From Orobanche coerulescens (lineage: Eukaryota > Streptophyta > Magnoliopsida > Lamiales > Orobanchaceae), in assembly GCA_033398695.1 (NCBI GenBank), contig CM065802.1, forward strand, positions 146,554,096 through 146,618,095: 64,000 bases of DNA, given 5' to 3'. The position numbers and the translations under genes were made by a program. A model generated the notes under the pieces. The model did no database searches. It saw only the letters and a list, made by a program, of their open reading frames with translations, and was not told the DNA's origin. This document shows, in pieces, positions 35,037-47,246 of the stretch (positions are counted from its first letter, which is position 1; each line of letters begins with the position of its first letter).

Positions 35037-37522
35037 TACTACACTACTTAAAATAAGTTTCGTCCTCAAAACTTGCAATTCGTCATAGAAAAATAAACAA
35101 ACCGTTCAACCAAAATATTCCGAAACCATCACAACAACGATCAATCATCATCATTAACGAATAACTAAAACAGTACACTTACATATGCGCCATGCTGACG
35201 ATCTCCTGAGATACTAGCAAGTGACTTCACTGTAAAGCCTCAACGCGTTTACAATCACAATCCATGAACCTCAACAAAATATATCATCTTCGAATGACAT
35301 AATCTATCCGTGTCAGATCATGTCTGCCTTATTACACAATCAAGTCCCAATGTGCTAAAAATGAATAATGCACGGTACATCTGTGAAACAACTGCCCGAA
35401 ACAATGCCATAAATCCTGAAACATCGACATGAAATTCCGAATGCTCATACGATCACAAACAATGATCAACTAATAATTAACCGAGTATATCATCGACATG
35501 ATCAACTTCAATACGACCAATCCAAAGGTCAAAACGCAGCCGAGAATATCATCAACATGATAAACTCCATTATGACCAACCAGAGGTCAAAACACAATCG
35601 AGAATATCATCATCATTATAAACTCCAATATTACCAACGAACGATCAACGAAAATCGATAATACTTTCACACTGTAAGTTCCAACATGATCAACACAGAA
35701 CCACAAAAACCGATATACGAACGAATAAAGTTCTCAAAACAATACAGTAATCACATACAGTGGATCTCAATAAACATACCCGACTGGTGAACATACTCCT
35801 CGGCATACTAACAACCAATCACAAACTGATTAATATATCCAATCATACATGGAGTGGGAACGACCACTCAATATCCAAAACAACCAGCATGGGGTTACCA
35901 TCCCCAAATCTACACTTACAAATAAATCATTCAAAAGTCACTATGGTAAAATCGCGCTACTACCATACCAATGGAGCCACATACCACATATGTCCCGGAT
36001 TCACAAAAATCCCAAGTTTCCAAAATAATATTATGTGCATGAATCTACAACACACACATATTTCTTCTATATTGATGAATCAACCGATCATCCATGTATA
36101 ACCAAACTACCATACTAAAGTTCGAATCTCTTTTCATCATACCATACTGATGTATTATCCAGTTCGTGAGTCACACTCATAACTTCACCAGGATATGCAC
36201 TATGCACTAAATGCGTATGTATATCAGTCACAATTTCAAAACCAGTTTGAAATCATATAATCTCGTCAAGAAAACAAATTTTCGAAAGTTCTTTCAAAAA
36301 TTTCAAAACTCCAAAACATAAATTTTGGTAAGACCACAAAATCAATTTTCGAAAATTTAAATCGGCTAGCTGTTGCCAAGTATTCGATAACAGTTTCCTT
36401 CGAATCCACACGATTTCGAGGTTTTAAAATGAAAACTATACAAATGATTGACCACATTCATACTCCTGTATACTAATTCGGGTTGTCACCAATACCCCTG
36501 ATATTCCATCGGAAAACCACACGATAGAGTTCCAAAATCTCAGTATATAAATTCCGACAAAAAACTCCTATTTCACATACGACTTGCAACGGCAACCATT
36601 AACCCATCATGGATCACCTCAAATATGCTATGACAAAACATTGAAACAAATCAACACAGCGAAAGACTACCCGAGAAGTCTCATTTGAACAAATAAATCA
36701 AAACCCCGAAAGGTAATAATAAAATGCATAAACGATTAGTAAAGTATTTTACAAATCTCGGGCATTCTTTTGAAAACAGAAAAGCCTTTTAGAAACATTA
36801 GGGTCTCACCCCATAACCCGTTCCACATTACAAGAAATTTTACAAGTAGAAAACCCTTTTTGGACCCCAAGTCCTGAGTTATAAAACTATTTCAAAATCG
36901 ATTGGGTCTCGGCCCAAAATCATTTTCCGTAAAATATATGTAAAACATTCATTTTGAAAAGTATTATTTCCAAATGTTAAAAAACAGTTCATATATCTCA
37001 AAATGAATTAACATGACTACATGTTCTACTCAACTATCCACAACATTTCTCCCAAATGCACAACTCCGTTCCAAAACTTAACCGACATATTGATTTCCAA
37101 AATCATCACTTCTCAAGATCATCAATCCTGTCCCAACTCTGTCATCTCATACTGTAACGCATAATATTCTGCTGAATCTCAAAGCATATAAACTTAGAAG
37201 GACAATAAATCTCAATGCAATTCAAGAATCCAAAGACTTACAGATCGTGAAGCCGATGATTCCCTGTGATACTGGCACATGTCTCTACTCAAGAAAATAC
37301 TCGACACAGATATTTACAAAAACACACATTTTGCAAACTCGGTTCAAATCGAGAACAAAACACAGCTCTATCTGAAGAAATACGTCAGTATCTTTTGGAA
37401 AAGTTTACAACAATCCCAGTACCACATTGGTAAATCACATAACGCACAAGCCTGAGTGAACAACAAAAACCCAGAGCTCAAACACTTGTCAACCGACAAC
37501 TCAAATGACACGACAAAAGCAC
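35037..37522 (-). other. D2 internal region, non-coding
   Basis: It begins with the block TTTTGAGGACGAAACTTATTT (minus strand, 35045-35065). 35037-36214 matches D1 8035-9077; 36215-37522 is unique here and AT-rich. Many short ORFs are present but none matches gag or pol or is maintained between the two copies. Array A is inserted at 37522/37523. Confidence 0.65.
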
Positions 37523-38068
37523 TGTAATATCCGCAATTTTGGATTCCGGTAATTTTCTTTTTTTGATAGAAGTCCATTTTTGATGACTCGCTCATGACCG
37601 TAGCATCATTCTGAGAATGATTAATTTTGCACTTTTTGTCATCCGAGTTCGTTTCGGTATCGTTTTGTTGAGTTTCGTGTTCTTAAGCGGCTTTTCCGCA
37701 CTTGAGTTCGATTCTTGTGAATCTCGTCCGAAACTGTTGTTTCGAGTTTCTCATAAGTTCATTTAATGTTATTATTCATGTTGTGAGCTTTGTCTTGGTG
37801 ATTTGATTGTGTATCGTGTATTTCGGACGTTTTAGGCCATTTTCGTAATTTCCCAAAGTTTGGAGTAATTATTTTTCGTTGTCGAATTTCGAGCCTTCGG
37901 GTGGTCGGAATTGTGTGTTCTCTTAGCGCTTGGATTCGTCTTTGCGAGTACTTCGTAACCATATCTTTGATTCATATTCAGGTTCGGGTTTTGTGGTCAT
38001 CCGGGCCGTCGGAGTGGCCACGGCCGAGTCAAGGCCGCACTTCTTGGAGCAGGGCCTGGCCTGGCCGA

Positions 38069-38350
38069 GTTACGGCCATAAGGTGCCGGTTACGGCCGTA
38101 CGTGCTCGGAAGACATGGCTGGACGAATTCCGGTTACGGCCGTAAGGGCTGCCAGTTACGGCCGTATGGATGCCAGGCAGTGTTCGGACAAATGCCGGTT
38201 ACGGTCGTAAGGACCTGCCGGGTACGCCCGTAAGTGCCGAGTTACGGCCGTAAGGCCCTGTCGGTTACGGTCGTAAGCGATCGGCAGGCGCTAGGCGGAT
38301 TTTGACGAATGCTGGTTACAGCCGTAAAGCCCTACCGGTTACGGCCGTAA
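38069..38350. promoter_or_regulatory. TTACGGCCGTAA palindrome cluster in A LTR1
   Basis: About nine copies of (G)TTACGGCCGTAA and near variants (TTACGGTCGTAA, TTACAGCCGTAA), with GTGCCGG/CTGCCGG-type spacers. They end 10 bp before the TATA box. Equivalent clusters are at 43791-44072 (LTR2) and 56647-56918 (LTR3). Confidence 0.7.
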
Positions 38351-39302
38351 CCCTGTCGGCCATATATAGGCAGTGACCGGCCAGACCTCATTTTTTCATC
38401 ATTTCTTCACCGGGTGCGGCTGGCGACGGGAAAAATCGGGAAGTGGAGTTTTTGGTCGATTCCACTCGATTTCTAAGCGTTTCTGAGGATTCTTGTCGAT
38501 TATATCAACATCAAATCATTGTTCTTCGTCGGATCGAGGTAATTTCTTGAAATCTCCTAGAATTTGATTTTCCGGATTTCTTCTTGATTTTCATTGTTCA
38601 TCCGAATTTGATGAATCAGTTGATGTTAGTAAACATTATTAATCATGTTCTATGGATTGTATATTCATATCTTCGATTCGTTCAACCCGATTGATGATTA
38701 TTAGGTTCTTGAGGAACTTTGAACATCTAGTGTTCGATTAAATATCTCAAAAAGTTTCTTTCGTTCGTTGTGTTGATTTCGATTGATATTATATTATTGA
38801 ATGAATTGTATTTCATTCAAGGTTGTTCGAGTACTTGTGTTTATCGGAGGACGTCGTTCGTTGTTCGTGGAAGGATTTCATCACCTTCGGTTGAGGCAAG
38901 TTTTATACTTGTACTAGTCAATGAGATTAATGTTATCATATATGTGTATGAATGTGTTGTATCATTCCGAGACTTAGTCGATTCATGAGTTCATTGATAT
39001 TAAAGGGATCGTTCGATACGATACTCTTCGGCAATTATGCCAAATGTTTATTATTGTTCATTAATGGCCGGTTCAAGGCATTGAGGTACTTGTTGTTAAT
39101 GTTATTGTTGATAGCCGGTTCACGGTATCGATGTATCAATTGTTGTTGTTAATATTAATGTCGATCTAAGACATGTTTTAATCATTGTTATTAATGTTGG
39201 CGTCCTGTCATTCATGTGGTATTGGCCGATTGAAGGCATTGTCGTATTCGTTCTCATCTTCATCGTTGGTAGCCGATTAAAGGTACCGAGGCATTCATTG
39301 TA

Positions 39303-39797
39303 TCATTGTTATCGATCGGCCGTTCTAAGGTAATCGAGGTGCTCAATCATTCATTGTATCATTGTTATCGATTGGCCATTCTAAGGCAATCAAGGAGTTC
39401 AATCATTCACTGTATCATTGTTATCGATTGGCCGTTCTAAGGCAATCGATGTGCTCAATCATTCATTATATCATTGTTATCGATTGGCCGTTCTAAGGCA
39501 ATCGAGGAGTTCAATCATTTAGTGTATCATTGTTATCGATTGGCCGTTCTAAGGTAATTGAGGTACTCAATCTTTCATTATATCATTGTTACCGATTGGC
39601 CATTCTAAGGCAATCGAGGTACTCAATCATTCATTGTATCATTGTTATCGATTGGTCGTTCTAAGGCAATCGAGGTACTCAATCATTCGTTATATCATTG
39701 TTATCGATTGGCCGTTCTAAGGCAATCGAGTTATGAAATCATCAGCTGCATCATTGTTATCGGTTGGCCATTCTAAGGCAATCGAGGTATTGAATTG
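39303..39797 (+). repeat. 56-bp tandem repeat, nine copies (A LTR1)
   Basis: The unit begins TCATTGTTATCGATTGGCCG and continues TTCTAAGGCAATCGAGG. Starts are exactly 56 bp apart (39303, 39359 and so on). Each unit can fold CGATTG-GCC against GGCAATCG around a GTTCTAA loop. More diverged copies precede it from about 39050. LTR2 has nine copies at 45029-45520, in the same order. Confidence 0.88.
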
Positions 39798-39950
39798 GGA
39801 CTGTCGAGGATAGTTCCCATCCGTGAGTTACTGTCGTCGTGTTGGCCGACTCAAGGCAGCACACTATCATTTCTGTGAATTCGGTAATCTTTGAGTCGTT
39901 GCCATTTGTGGTTAATTGTGTTTTGGAGGCTAGTCTCGGCTAGTGCTTGT

Positions 39951-40723
39951 TGGGTAAGCTTGGGGCTTGAACCTTCGTGGTTGGTTTCCCAACACCTACA
40001 ACTCAGTAGGTCACGGTCATGCTTATGATCTCATTATGGGTAAGTCTGGAGCTTGAACCTTCGCGGTTGGTTTCCCAGCACCTGCAATTCAGCAGGTCAC
40101 GGTCACTGGGTGATCTCATTAAAGGTAAGCTTGGGGCTTGAACCTTCGCGGTTGGTTTCCCAACACCCACAACTCAGTAGGTCATGGTCATGCTTATGAT
40201 CTCATTATGGGTAAGTCTGGGGCTTGAACCTTCGCGGTTGGCTTCCCAGCACCTGCACTTCAGCAGGTCACGGTCATGCTTATGATCTCATTATGGGTAA
40301 GTCCGGGGCTTGAACCTTCGCGGTTGGTTTCCCAGCACCTGCAATTCAGCAGGTCACGGTCATTAGGTGTTCTCATTATCGGTAAGCTTGGGGCTTGAAC
40401 TTTCGCGGTTGGTTTCCCAACACCTACAACTCAGTAGGTCACAGTCATGCTTATGATCTCATTATGGGTAAGCCTCGGTCTTGAACCTTCGCATTTGGTT
40501 TCCCAGCACCTGCAATTCAGCATGTCATGATCACTGGGTGACCTCATTATGGGTAAGCTTGGGGCTTGAACCTTCGTGGTTGGTTTCCCAACACCTACAA
40601 CTCAGTAGGTCATGGTCATGCTTATGATCTCATTATGGGTAAGTTTGGGGCTTGAACCTTCGCGGTTGATTTCCCAACACCTACAATTTGGTAGGTCACG
40701 GCCATTGGATGGTCTCATTGTGA
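39951..40723 (+). repeat. 87-bp tandem repeat, nine copies (A LTR1)
   Basis: The unit starts GGGTAAGCTTGGGGCTTGAA and contains GGTTTCCCA, an imperfect hairpin, and TGATCTCATTAT. Two alternating subtypes differ in the hairpin: ACCTAC-AACTCA-GTAGGT and ACCTGC-AATTCA-GCAGGT. LTR2 has seven copies at 45678-46265. Confidence 0.88.
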
Positions 40724-41541
40724 TACGGCTTCGTGCCGTGGCTTCGGCCATCATTGATACAACTTCGGGCTGGTTTGGCTTCAGGTGATTATGATATTTG
40801 ACATCTTCGACTGAATGGCTTTCAGGCCTTTGTGATGTTTTGGTAATTTCATTGGAGCTTTCGGGCATTGTGATTTAGAGTTAATTCAGTTCTGGTTTGG
40901 TTCATATTCGTGTAATTAATTGTGGTGTTCTATAATTATGATTCGCCATTGGGCATTTATATTCCAACCTGTTGAACAGGTATTAATAGTATGCCGTGGG
41001 CATAGTACTTCATGAATGCTCGGTTCTTACCTTGGTTTGTGAGCATCTTGTATTATTATTATCATTGTACCGTTTCATTCTGCCTTTGGATGCATATCAT
41101 GTTATACATGTATTTGATGTTCATTATCTGGATGACTGACCCCATGGGGGCGGAACATGTTTTTCATGTTTTAGGTGCTTGCTAGGAAAGAGTTGAGACA
41201 CAGGGGCATGATGATGGAAACGAGGTATTCGAGCGATACTAGTCCGAGTTGTTCATGTTGGTCAGTCAGTTGGAGTGTTCTCCAGTTTGTCAGTCATTGT
41301 CATTATGTATTACCCGAGCAGATGCTCGTGGATGTTGTTGTATTTTATTGTTGGCCATGTAGGCCCATCGTTGTCGTTGAAATTCCTTATCGGAATATTG
41401 TGTCAGATATCATGGTAGGGACTATGATTTTTCCTTGTTGTTTAATTTAATGTATTTTAGTCATGTTCGCCTGGTAGATCTCTTGGCGTGGGGTCCACGG
41501 CACTGTAATAACCTAATAGGATTTGGGGGTGTTACAGAAGT

Positions 41542-41552
41542 TGGTATAAGAG
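41542..41552 (+). other. Array A primer binding site (degraded iMet)
   Basis: TGGTATAAGAG, five bases after the LTR end, against TGGTATCAGAG. Confidence 0.75.
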
Positions 41553-41953
41553 ATTTGGGTTGTGAGATACCCTGATATGTGAGTTATGTGTCTCTACCGG
41601 CACAGTAGTAGTGGGACTGTCAGGTTATGACAATCTGGATAGTCGGGTTTTGTGAGTCGTAATATTAGTACGACTGCACGAGTCATTCATTCATCGAGTC
41701 ATCGTCAACGAAGACTAGTATCGCGAGACCTCGAAGCTTCGTATGACCTGTGTAAGGACTCGATTCTCTTTATGTTCATACATTCATTATGTCATTAATT
41801 ATACATGCTTTGTTGAAACCTATATGTGATATTATTGTTTTGATTGATTCGTGACTAATTGTTTTGGAGCACGTGTGACTTGTGTAAGTGCTAAGGATCA
41901 ACTCATTCATCAGTTAACAATCCTCAATCATCATTTTTATCTTGTCGATCAAA

Positions 41954-42286
41954 TTAATTCATTCATCACTCGGTCAGTCTCATTGCTCAGTTAATTCATT
42001 CATCACCCAGTCAGTCTTACTGCTCAGTTAATTCATTCATCACCCAGTCAGTCTCACTGTTCAGTTAATTCATTCATCACTCAGTCAATCTCATTGTTAA
42101 GTTAATTCATTCATCACTCAGTCAGTCTCATTGCTCAGTTAATTCATTCATCACCCAGTCAATCTCATTGTTCCGTTAATTCATTCATCACTCAGTCAAT
42201 CTCATCGCTCAGTTAATTCATTCATCACTCAGTCAATCTCATTGCTGAGTTAATTCATTAATCATCCAGTCCATCTCGCGGTTCAG
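41954..42286 (+). repeat. 37-bp tandem repeat, nine copies (A internal)
   Basis: The unit TTAATTCATTCATCACTCAG continues TCAGTCTCATTGCTCAG. The copies are contiguous, with a few substitutions each. The second internal copy (46620-47246) lost the array by deletion. Confidence 0.88.
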
Positions 42287-42386
42287 TTGTTGATCTTGTG
42301 GATCGAATTTCCAATCTTGTTAACTTGTTCAAGATAATCATTTCAGGAATTTCATTAGATAATCATGTCACCTCACTTGATCTTTC

Positions 42387-42794
42387 ATGCGATCTTATCA
42401 TATTCCGGCGTCATGGCGACGATCATTTTATTGCGTTATTAATTCATTCATTGTGTTAGAGCGTGTCTGCTCATTGTTATCATTCCATCTCGTAATCACA
42501 ATGCGATCTTCATACGGGATCTGTAATTATCATGTGATTCCTGCCTCGGTATGGAAAGAGCTGTCAGAGAGACATCGGACTCCGACGTCCAAGAGATCGT
42601 TTTCTAGTCGTCTTCGTGCTGGGAGAGCATTTTCTTCCCAGACGACGAGTTCGACTATTGTTTGCTTTAACTGTGATACTATAGGACATCGCAGTACCCA
42701 GTGCTCGATGCAGGCTGTTGTTTGTTTTCTGTGTGGGAGACAGGGACACATTCAGAAATACTACAGGAGTTCTAATGCCAGTAGATCTCGATAG
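42387..42794 (+). pseudogene. Gag remnant with two zinc knuckles (array A, first internal)
   Basis: An open frame of 135 codons whose C-terminal part shows two CCHC knuckles: CFNCDTIGHRSTQC and CFLCGRQGHIQKYY. The second has Tyr in place of the last Cys, so it should not bind zinc normally. The N-terminal part, including ASVWKELSERHRTPTSKRS, cannot be assigned. No capsid, protease or RT sequence is present on either side. The knuckle region is retained almost unchanged in the second internal copy, including the Cys-to-Tyr change, so the change predates the duplication. A role in RNA binding is possible but unproven; I read it as a relic. Confidence 0.65.
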
Positions 42795-43204
42795 AGTTCA
42801 CGGGCCTCGAGAGATTTTGTTACTCCAGCCCGTGCATCATCCTAGGGGTCCTATCAGGCTTTGAGAGCCAGAGGTAAGGACATTCATCACCGGTTTTGAA
42901 CAAGTTAATTCTTGCTCGGTAATAGTATAATCATTCATTTCATTTGTCGTTCATTTATATAATTCATTCATCATATATCAATCATGTTGAGGCTTATAAT
43001 TATCAAACTAATCATTCACTTCACGGGGAACAATGGTTCCAATCATTTCATTTGAGCTATCACTCATTACGTTATCATTTCACCCCGGTGAGTCATTCTT
43101 GATCCTTGTTGGATTTCGATCATATCATTCATTGTGATCATTCTTGTTATTGTATATCTCGTTGATTTTTTCCTGGCGGGATAATGCTTCTCCCTACTTG
43201 TTTT

Positions 43205-43241
43205 AAGTTTCGGGACGAAACTTCTTTTAAGGGGGGTAGCA
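43205..43241 (+). other. PPT-proximal hairpin and polypurine tract (array A, first internal)
   Basis: The perfect inverted repeat AAGTTTCG-GGA-CGAAACTT at 43205-43223 is followed by CTTTTAAGGGGGGTAGCA and LTR2. The same structure is at 47210-47228, at 54112-54130 (B) and at 60253-60271 (C). Confidence 0.8.
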
Positions 43242-46200
43242 TGTAATATTCGCAATTTTGGATTCCGGTAATTTTCTTTTTTTTTTGATGGAAGTCCATT
43301 TTTGACGACTCTCTCATGACCGTATCGTAATTCTGAGAATGATTAATTTTGCACTTTTTGTCATCCGAGTTCGTTTCGGTATCGTTTTGTTGAGTTCTGT
43401 GTTCTTAAGCGGCTTTTCCGCACTTGAGTTCGATTCTTGCGAATCTCATCCAAAACTGTTGTTTTGAGTTTCTCGTAAGTTCATTTAATGTTATTATTCA
43501 TTTTGTGAGCTCTGTCTTGGTGACTCGATCGTGTATCGTGTATTTCGGACGTTTTAGGCCATTTTCGTAATTTCCCAAAGTTTGGGGTAATTATTTTCCG
43601 TTGTCGAATTTCGAGCCTTCGGGTGGTCGAAATCGTGTGTTATCTTAGCGCCTGGATTCGTATTTGCGAGTAATTCGTAACCATATCTTTGTTTCATATT
43701 CAGGTTCGGGTTTCGTGGTCGTCCGGGCCGTCGGAGTGGCCACGGCCGAGTCACGGCCGCACTTATTGGAGCAGAGCCTAGCCTGGCCGAGTTACGGCCG
43801 TAAGGTGACGGTTACGGCCGTACTTGCTCAGAAGACATGGCTGGACGAATGCCGGTTACGGCCGTAAGGGCTGCCAGTTACGACTGTACGGGTGCCAGGC
43901 AGTGTTCGGACAAATGCAGGTTACGGCCGTAAGGACCTGCCGGGTACGCCCGTAAGTGCTGAGTTATGGCCGTAAGGCCCTGTCGGTTCCGGACGTAAGC
44001 GATCGGCAGGCGCTGGGCGGATTTTGACGAATGCTGGTTATGGCCGTAAGGCCCTGCCGGTTACGGCCGTAACCCTATCGGCCATATATAGGAAGTGACC
44101 GGCCAGACCTCATTTTTTCATCATTTCTTCACCCGGGTGCGGTTGGCGACGGTAAAAATCGGGAAGTGGAGTTTTTGGTCGATTCAACTCAATTTCTAAG
44201 CGTTTTTGAGGATTATTGTCGATTATATCAACATCAAATCATTGTTCTTCGTCGGATCGAGGTAATTTCTTGAAATCTCTTAGAATTTGATTTTCCGGAT
44301 TTCTTCTTGATTTTCATTGTTCATCCGAATTTGATGAATCGGTTGATGTTAGTAAACATTATTAATCGTGTTCTATGGATTGTATATTCATATCTTCGAT
44401 TCGTGCAACCCGATTGATGATTCTTAGGTTCTTGAGGAACTTTGAACATCTAGTGTTCGATTAAATATCTCAAAAAGTTTCTTTCAATTGTTGTGTTGAT
44501 TTCGATTGATATTGTATTATTGAATGAATTGTATTTCATTCAAGGTTGTTCGAGTACTTGTGTTTATCGGAGGACGCCGTTCGTTGTTCGTGGAAGGATT
44601 TCATCACCTTCGGTTGAGGCAAGTTTTATACTTGTACTAGTCAATGAGATTAATGTTATCATATATGTGTATGAATATGTTGTATCATTCCGAGACTTAG
44701 TCGATTCATGAGTTCATTGATATTAAATGGATCGTTCGATACGATACTCTTCGGCAATTATGCCAAATGTTTATTATTGTTCATTAATGGCCGGTTCAAG
44801 GCATTGAGGTACTCGTTGTTAATGTTATTGTCGATAGCCGGTTCGTGGTATCGATGTATCAGTTGTTGTTGTTGTTAATATTAATGTCGATCTAAGACAT
44901 GTTGTAATCATTGTTATTAATGTTGGCGTCCTGTCATTCATGTTTTATTGGCGGATTGAAGGCATTGTCATATTCGTTCTCTTCTTCATCGTTGGTAGCC
45001 GATTAAAGGTACCGAGGCATTCATTGTATCATTGTTATCGATCGGCCGTTCTAAGGCAATCGAGGTGCTCAATCATTCATTGTATCATTGTTATCGATTG
45101 GCCATTATAAGGCAATCGAGGAGTTCAATAATTCAGTGTATCATTGTTATCGATTGGCCGTTCTAAGGCAATCGCGGTGCTCAATCATTCATTGTATCAT
45201 TGTTATCTATTGGCCGTTCTAAGGCAATCGAGGAGTTCAATCATTTAGTGTATTATTGTTATCGATTCGCCATTCTAAGGCAATTGAGGTACTCAATCTT
45301 TCATTGTATCATTGTTACCGATTGGCCATTCTAAGGCAATCGAGGTACTCAATCATTCATTGCATCATTGTTATCGATTAGCCGTTCTAAGGCAATCGAG
45401 GTACTCAATCATTCATTGTATCATTGTTATCGATTGGCCGTTCTAAGGCAATCGAGTTATGAAATCATCAGCTGCATCATTGTTATCGGTTGGCCATTCT
45501 AAGGCAATCGAGGTATTGAATTGGGACTGTCGAGGATAGTTCCCATCCGTGAGTTACTGTCGTCGTGTTGGCCGACTCAAGGCAGCACACTATCATTTCT
45601 GTGAATTCGGTAATCTTTGAGTCGTTGCCGTTTGTGGTTAATTGTGTTTTGGAGGCTAGTCTCGGCTAGTGCTTGTTGGGTAAGCTTGGGGCTTGAACCT
45701 TCGCGGTTGGTTTCCCAACACCTACAACTCAGTAGGTCACGGTCATGCTTATGATCTCATTATGGGTAAGTCTGGGGCTTGAACCTTCGCAGTTGGTTTC
45801 CCAGAACCTGCAATTCAGCAGGTCACGGTCATGCTTATGATCTCATTATGGGTAAGTCCGGGGCTTGAACCTTCGCGGTTGGTTTCCCAGCACCTGCAAT
45901 TCAGCAGGTCACGATCACTGGGTGATCTCATTATCAGTAAGCTTGGGGCTTGAACTTTCGCGGTTGGTTTCCCAACACCTACAACTCAGTAGGTCACATT
46001 CATGCTTATGATCTCATTATGGGTAAGCCTGGGGCTTGAACCTTCGCGGTTGGTTTCCCAGCACCTGCAATTCAGCATGTCACGATCACTGGGTGATCTC
46101 ATTATGGGTAAGCTTGGGGCTTGAACCTTCGTGGTTGGTTTCCCAACACCTACAACTCAGTAGGTCACGGTCATGCTTATGATCTCATTATGGGTAAGTT

Positions 46201-46619
46201 TGGGGCTTGAACCTTTGCGGTTGGTTTCCCAACACCTACAATTTGGTAGGTCACGGCCATTGGATGGTCTCATTGTGATCGTGGCTTCGGCCCTCATTGA
46301 TACAGCTTCGGGCTGTTTTGGCTTCAGGTGATTATGATATTTGACATCTTCGACTGAATGGCTTTCAGGCCTTTGTGATGTTTTGGTAATTTCATTGGAG
46401 CTTTTGGGCATTGTGATTCAGAGTTAATTCAGTTCTGGTTTGGTTCATATTCGTGTAATTAATTGTGGTGTTCTATAATTATGATTCGCCGTTGGGCATT
46501 TATGTTCCAACCTATTGAACAGGTATTAATAGTATGTCGTGGGCATAGTACGTCACGAATGCTCGGTTCTTACCTTGGTTTGTGAGCATCTCGTATTATT
46601 ATTATCATTGTACCGTTTC
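43242..46619 (+). repeat. Array A LTR2 (3' truncated)
   Basis: It begins TGTAATATTCGCAATTTTGG and matches LTR1 up to GTACCGTTTC. There it jumps to internal sequence corresponding to 42616 onward. Relative to LTR1 plus the first internal copy, 1539 bp (41077-42615) are missing, including the LTR end and primer binding site. Palindromes are at 43791-44072, the 56-bp array at 45029-45520 (nine copies) and the 87-bp array at 45678-46265 (seven copies). Confidence 0.88.
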
Positions 46620-47246
46620 GTGCTGGGAGAGCATTTTCTTCCCAGACTACGAGTTCGACTGTTGTTTGCTTTAACTGTGATACTATAGGACATCGCAGTA
46701 CCGAGTGCTCGATGCAGGCCGTTGTTTGTTTTCTGTGTGGGAGACAGGGACACCTTCAGAAATACTACAGGATTTCTAATGCCAGTAGATCTCGATAGAG
46801 TTCACGGGCCTCGAGAGATTTTGTTACTCCAGCCCGTGCATCATCCTAGGGGTCCTATCAGGCTTTGAGAGTCAGAGGTAAGGACATTCATCACCGGTTT
46901 TGAACAAGTTAATTCTTGCTCGGTAATAGTATAATCATTCATTTCATTTGTCGTTCATTCATATAATTCATTCATCATATATCAATCATGTTGAGACTTA
47001 TAATTATCAAACTAATCATTCACTTCACGGGGAACAATGGTTCCAATTATTTCATTTGAGCTATCACTCATTACGTTATCATTTCACCCTAGTGAGTCAT
47101 TCTTGATCCTTATTGGATTTCGATTCATATCATTCATTGTGATCATTATTGCTCTTGTATATCTCGTTGATTTTTTCCTGGTGGGATAATGCTTCTCCCT
47201 ACTTGTTTTAAGTTTCGGGACGAAACTTCTTTTAAGGGGGGTAGCA
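46620..47246 (+). pseudogene. Second internal copy of array A, gag knuckle relic and PPT
   Basis: Matches 42616-43241. The knuckles read CFNCDTIGHRSTEC and CFLCGRQGHLQKYY, in frame to the stop at about 46796. The PPT-proximal hairpin at 47210-47228 and PPT lead into LTR3. There is no primer binding site upstream, so this copy could not be reverse transcribed from LTR2. Confidence 0.75.

Larger units (their letters stand above)
20686..37522 (-). mobile_element. Element D, copy D2 (3' LTR and internal), hosts E and is cut by A
   Basis: Minus-strand LTR element inserted in the CACTA transposase. Its LTR end on the plus strand reads TGTAACACCCCCAGAG at 20686, directly after GTCAG (expected TSD). 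The LTR occupies 20686-23070 and 33778-35036, about 3.64 kb without nested element E. It starts on the minus strand with TGTAATATCCGAAATTTC. Internal sequence runs from 35037 to 37522, where array A is inserted. The 5' LTR is beyond the window or was displaced. No gag or pol frame can be found. The first 1.2 kb of the internal region matches D1. Confidence 0.8.
37523..41536 (+). repeat. Array A LTR1 (complete, 4.0 kb)
   Basis: Starts TGTAATATCCGCAATTTTGG and ends GGGGGTGTTACA. The order is: a U3 start shared with element B (to about 37950), TTACGGCCGTAA cluster (38069-38350), TATA box CATATATAGG (38361-38370), nine 56-bp repeats, nine 87-bp repeats, then the conserved LTR-end module GTGGGGTCCACGGCACTGTAATA. 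Confidence 0.9.

Noticed and set aside
39951..40723. GGGCTTGAACCTTCGCGG and GGTTTCCCA in the 87-bp repeat looked like a reverse tRNA T-arm
   Set aside because: No acceptor stem, anticodon arm or A box could be placed on either strand. The similarity is limited to the short GGnTTGAACC string.
39303..42286. Regular 56-, 87- and 37-bp repeats considered as CRISPR-like or centromeric satellite arrays
   Set aside because: The units are contiguous without unique spacers, lie inside LTR or internal sequence of one retroelement, and have only about nine copies each. They are intra-element tandem repeats.
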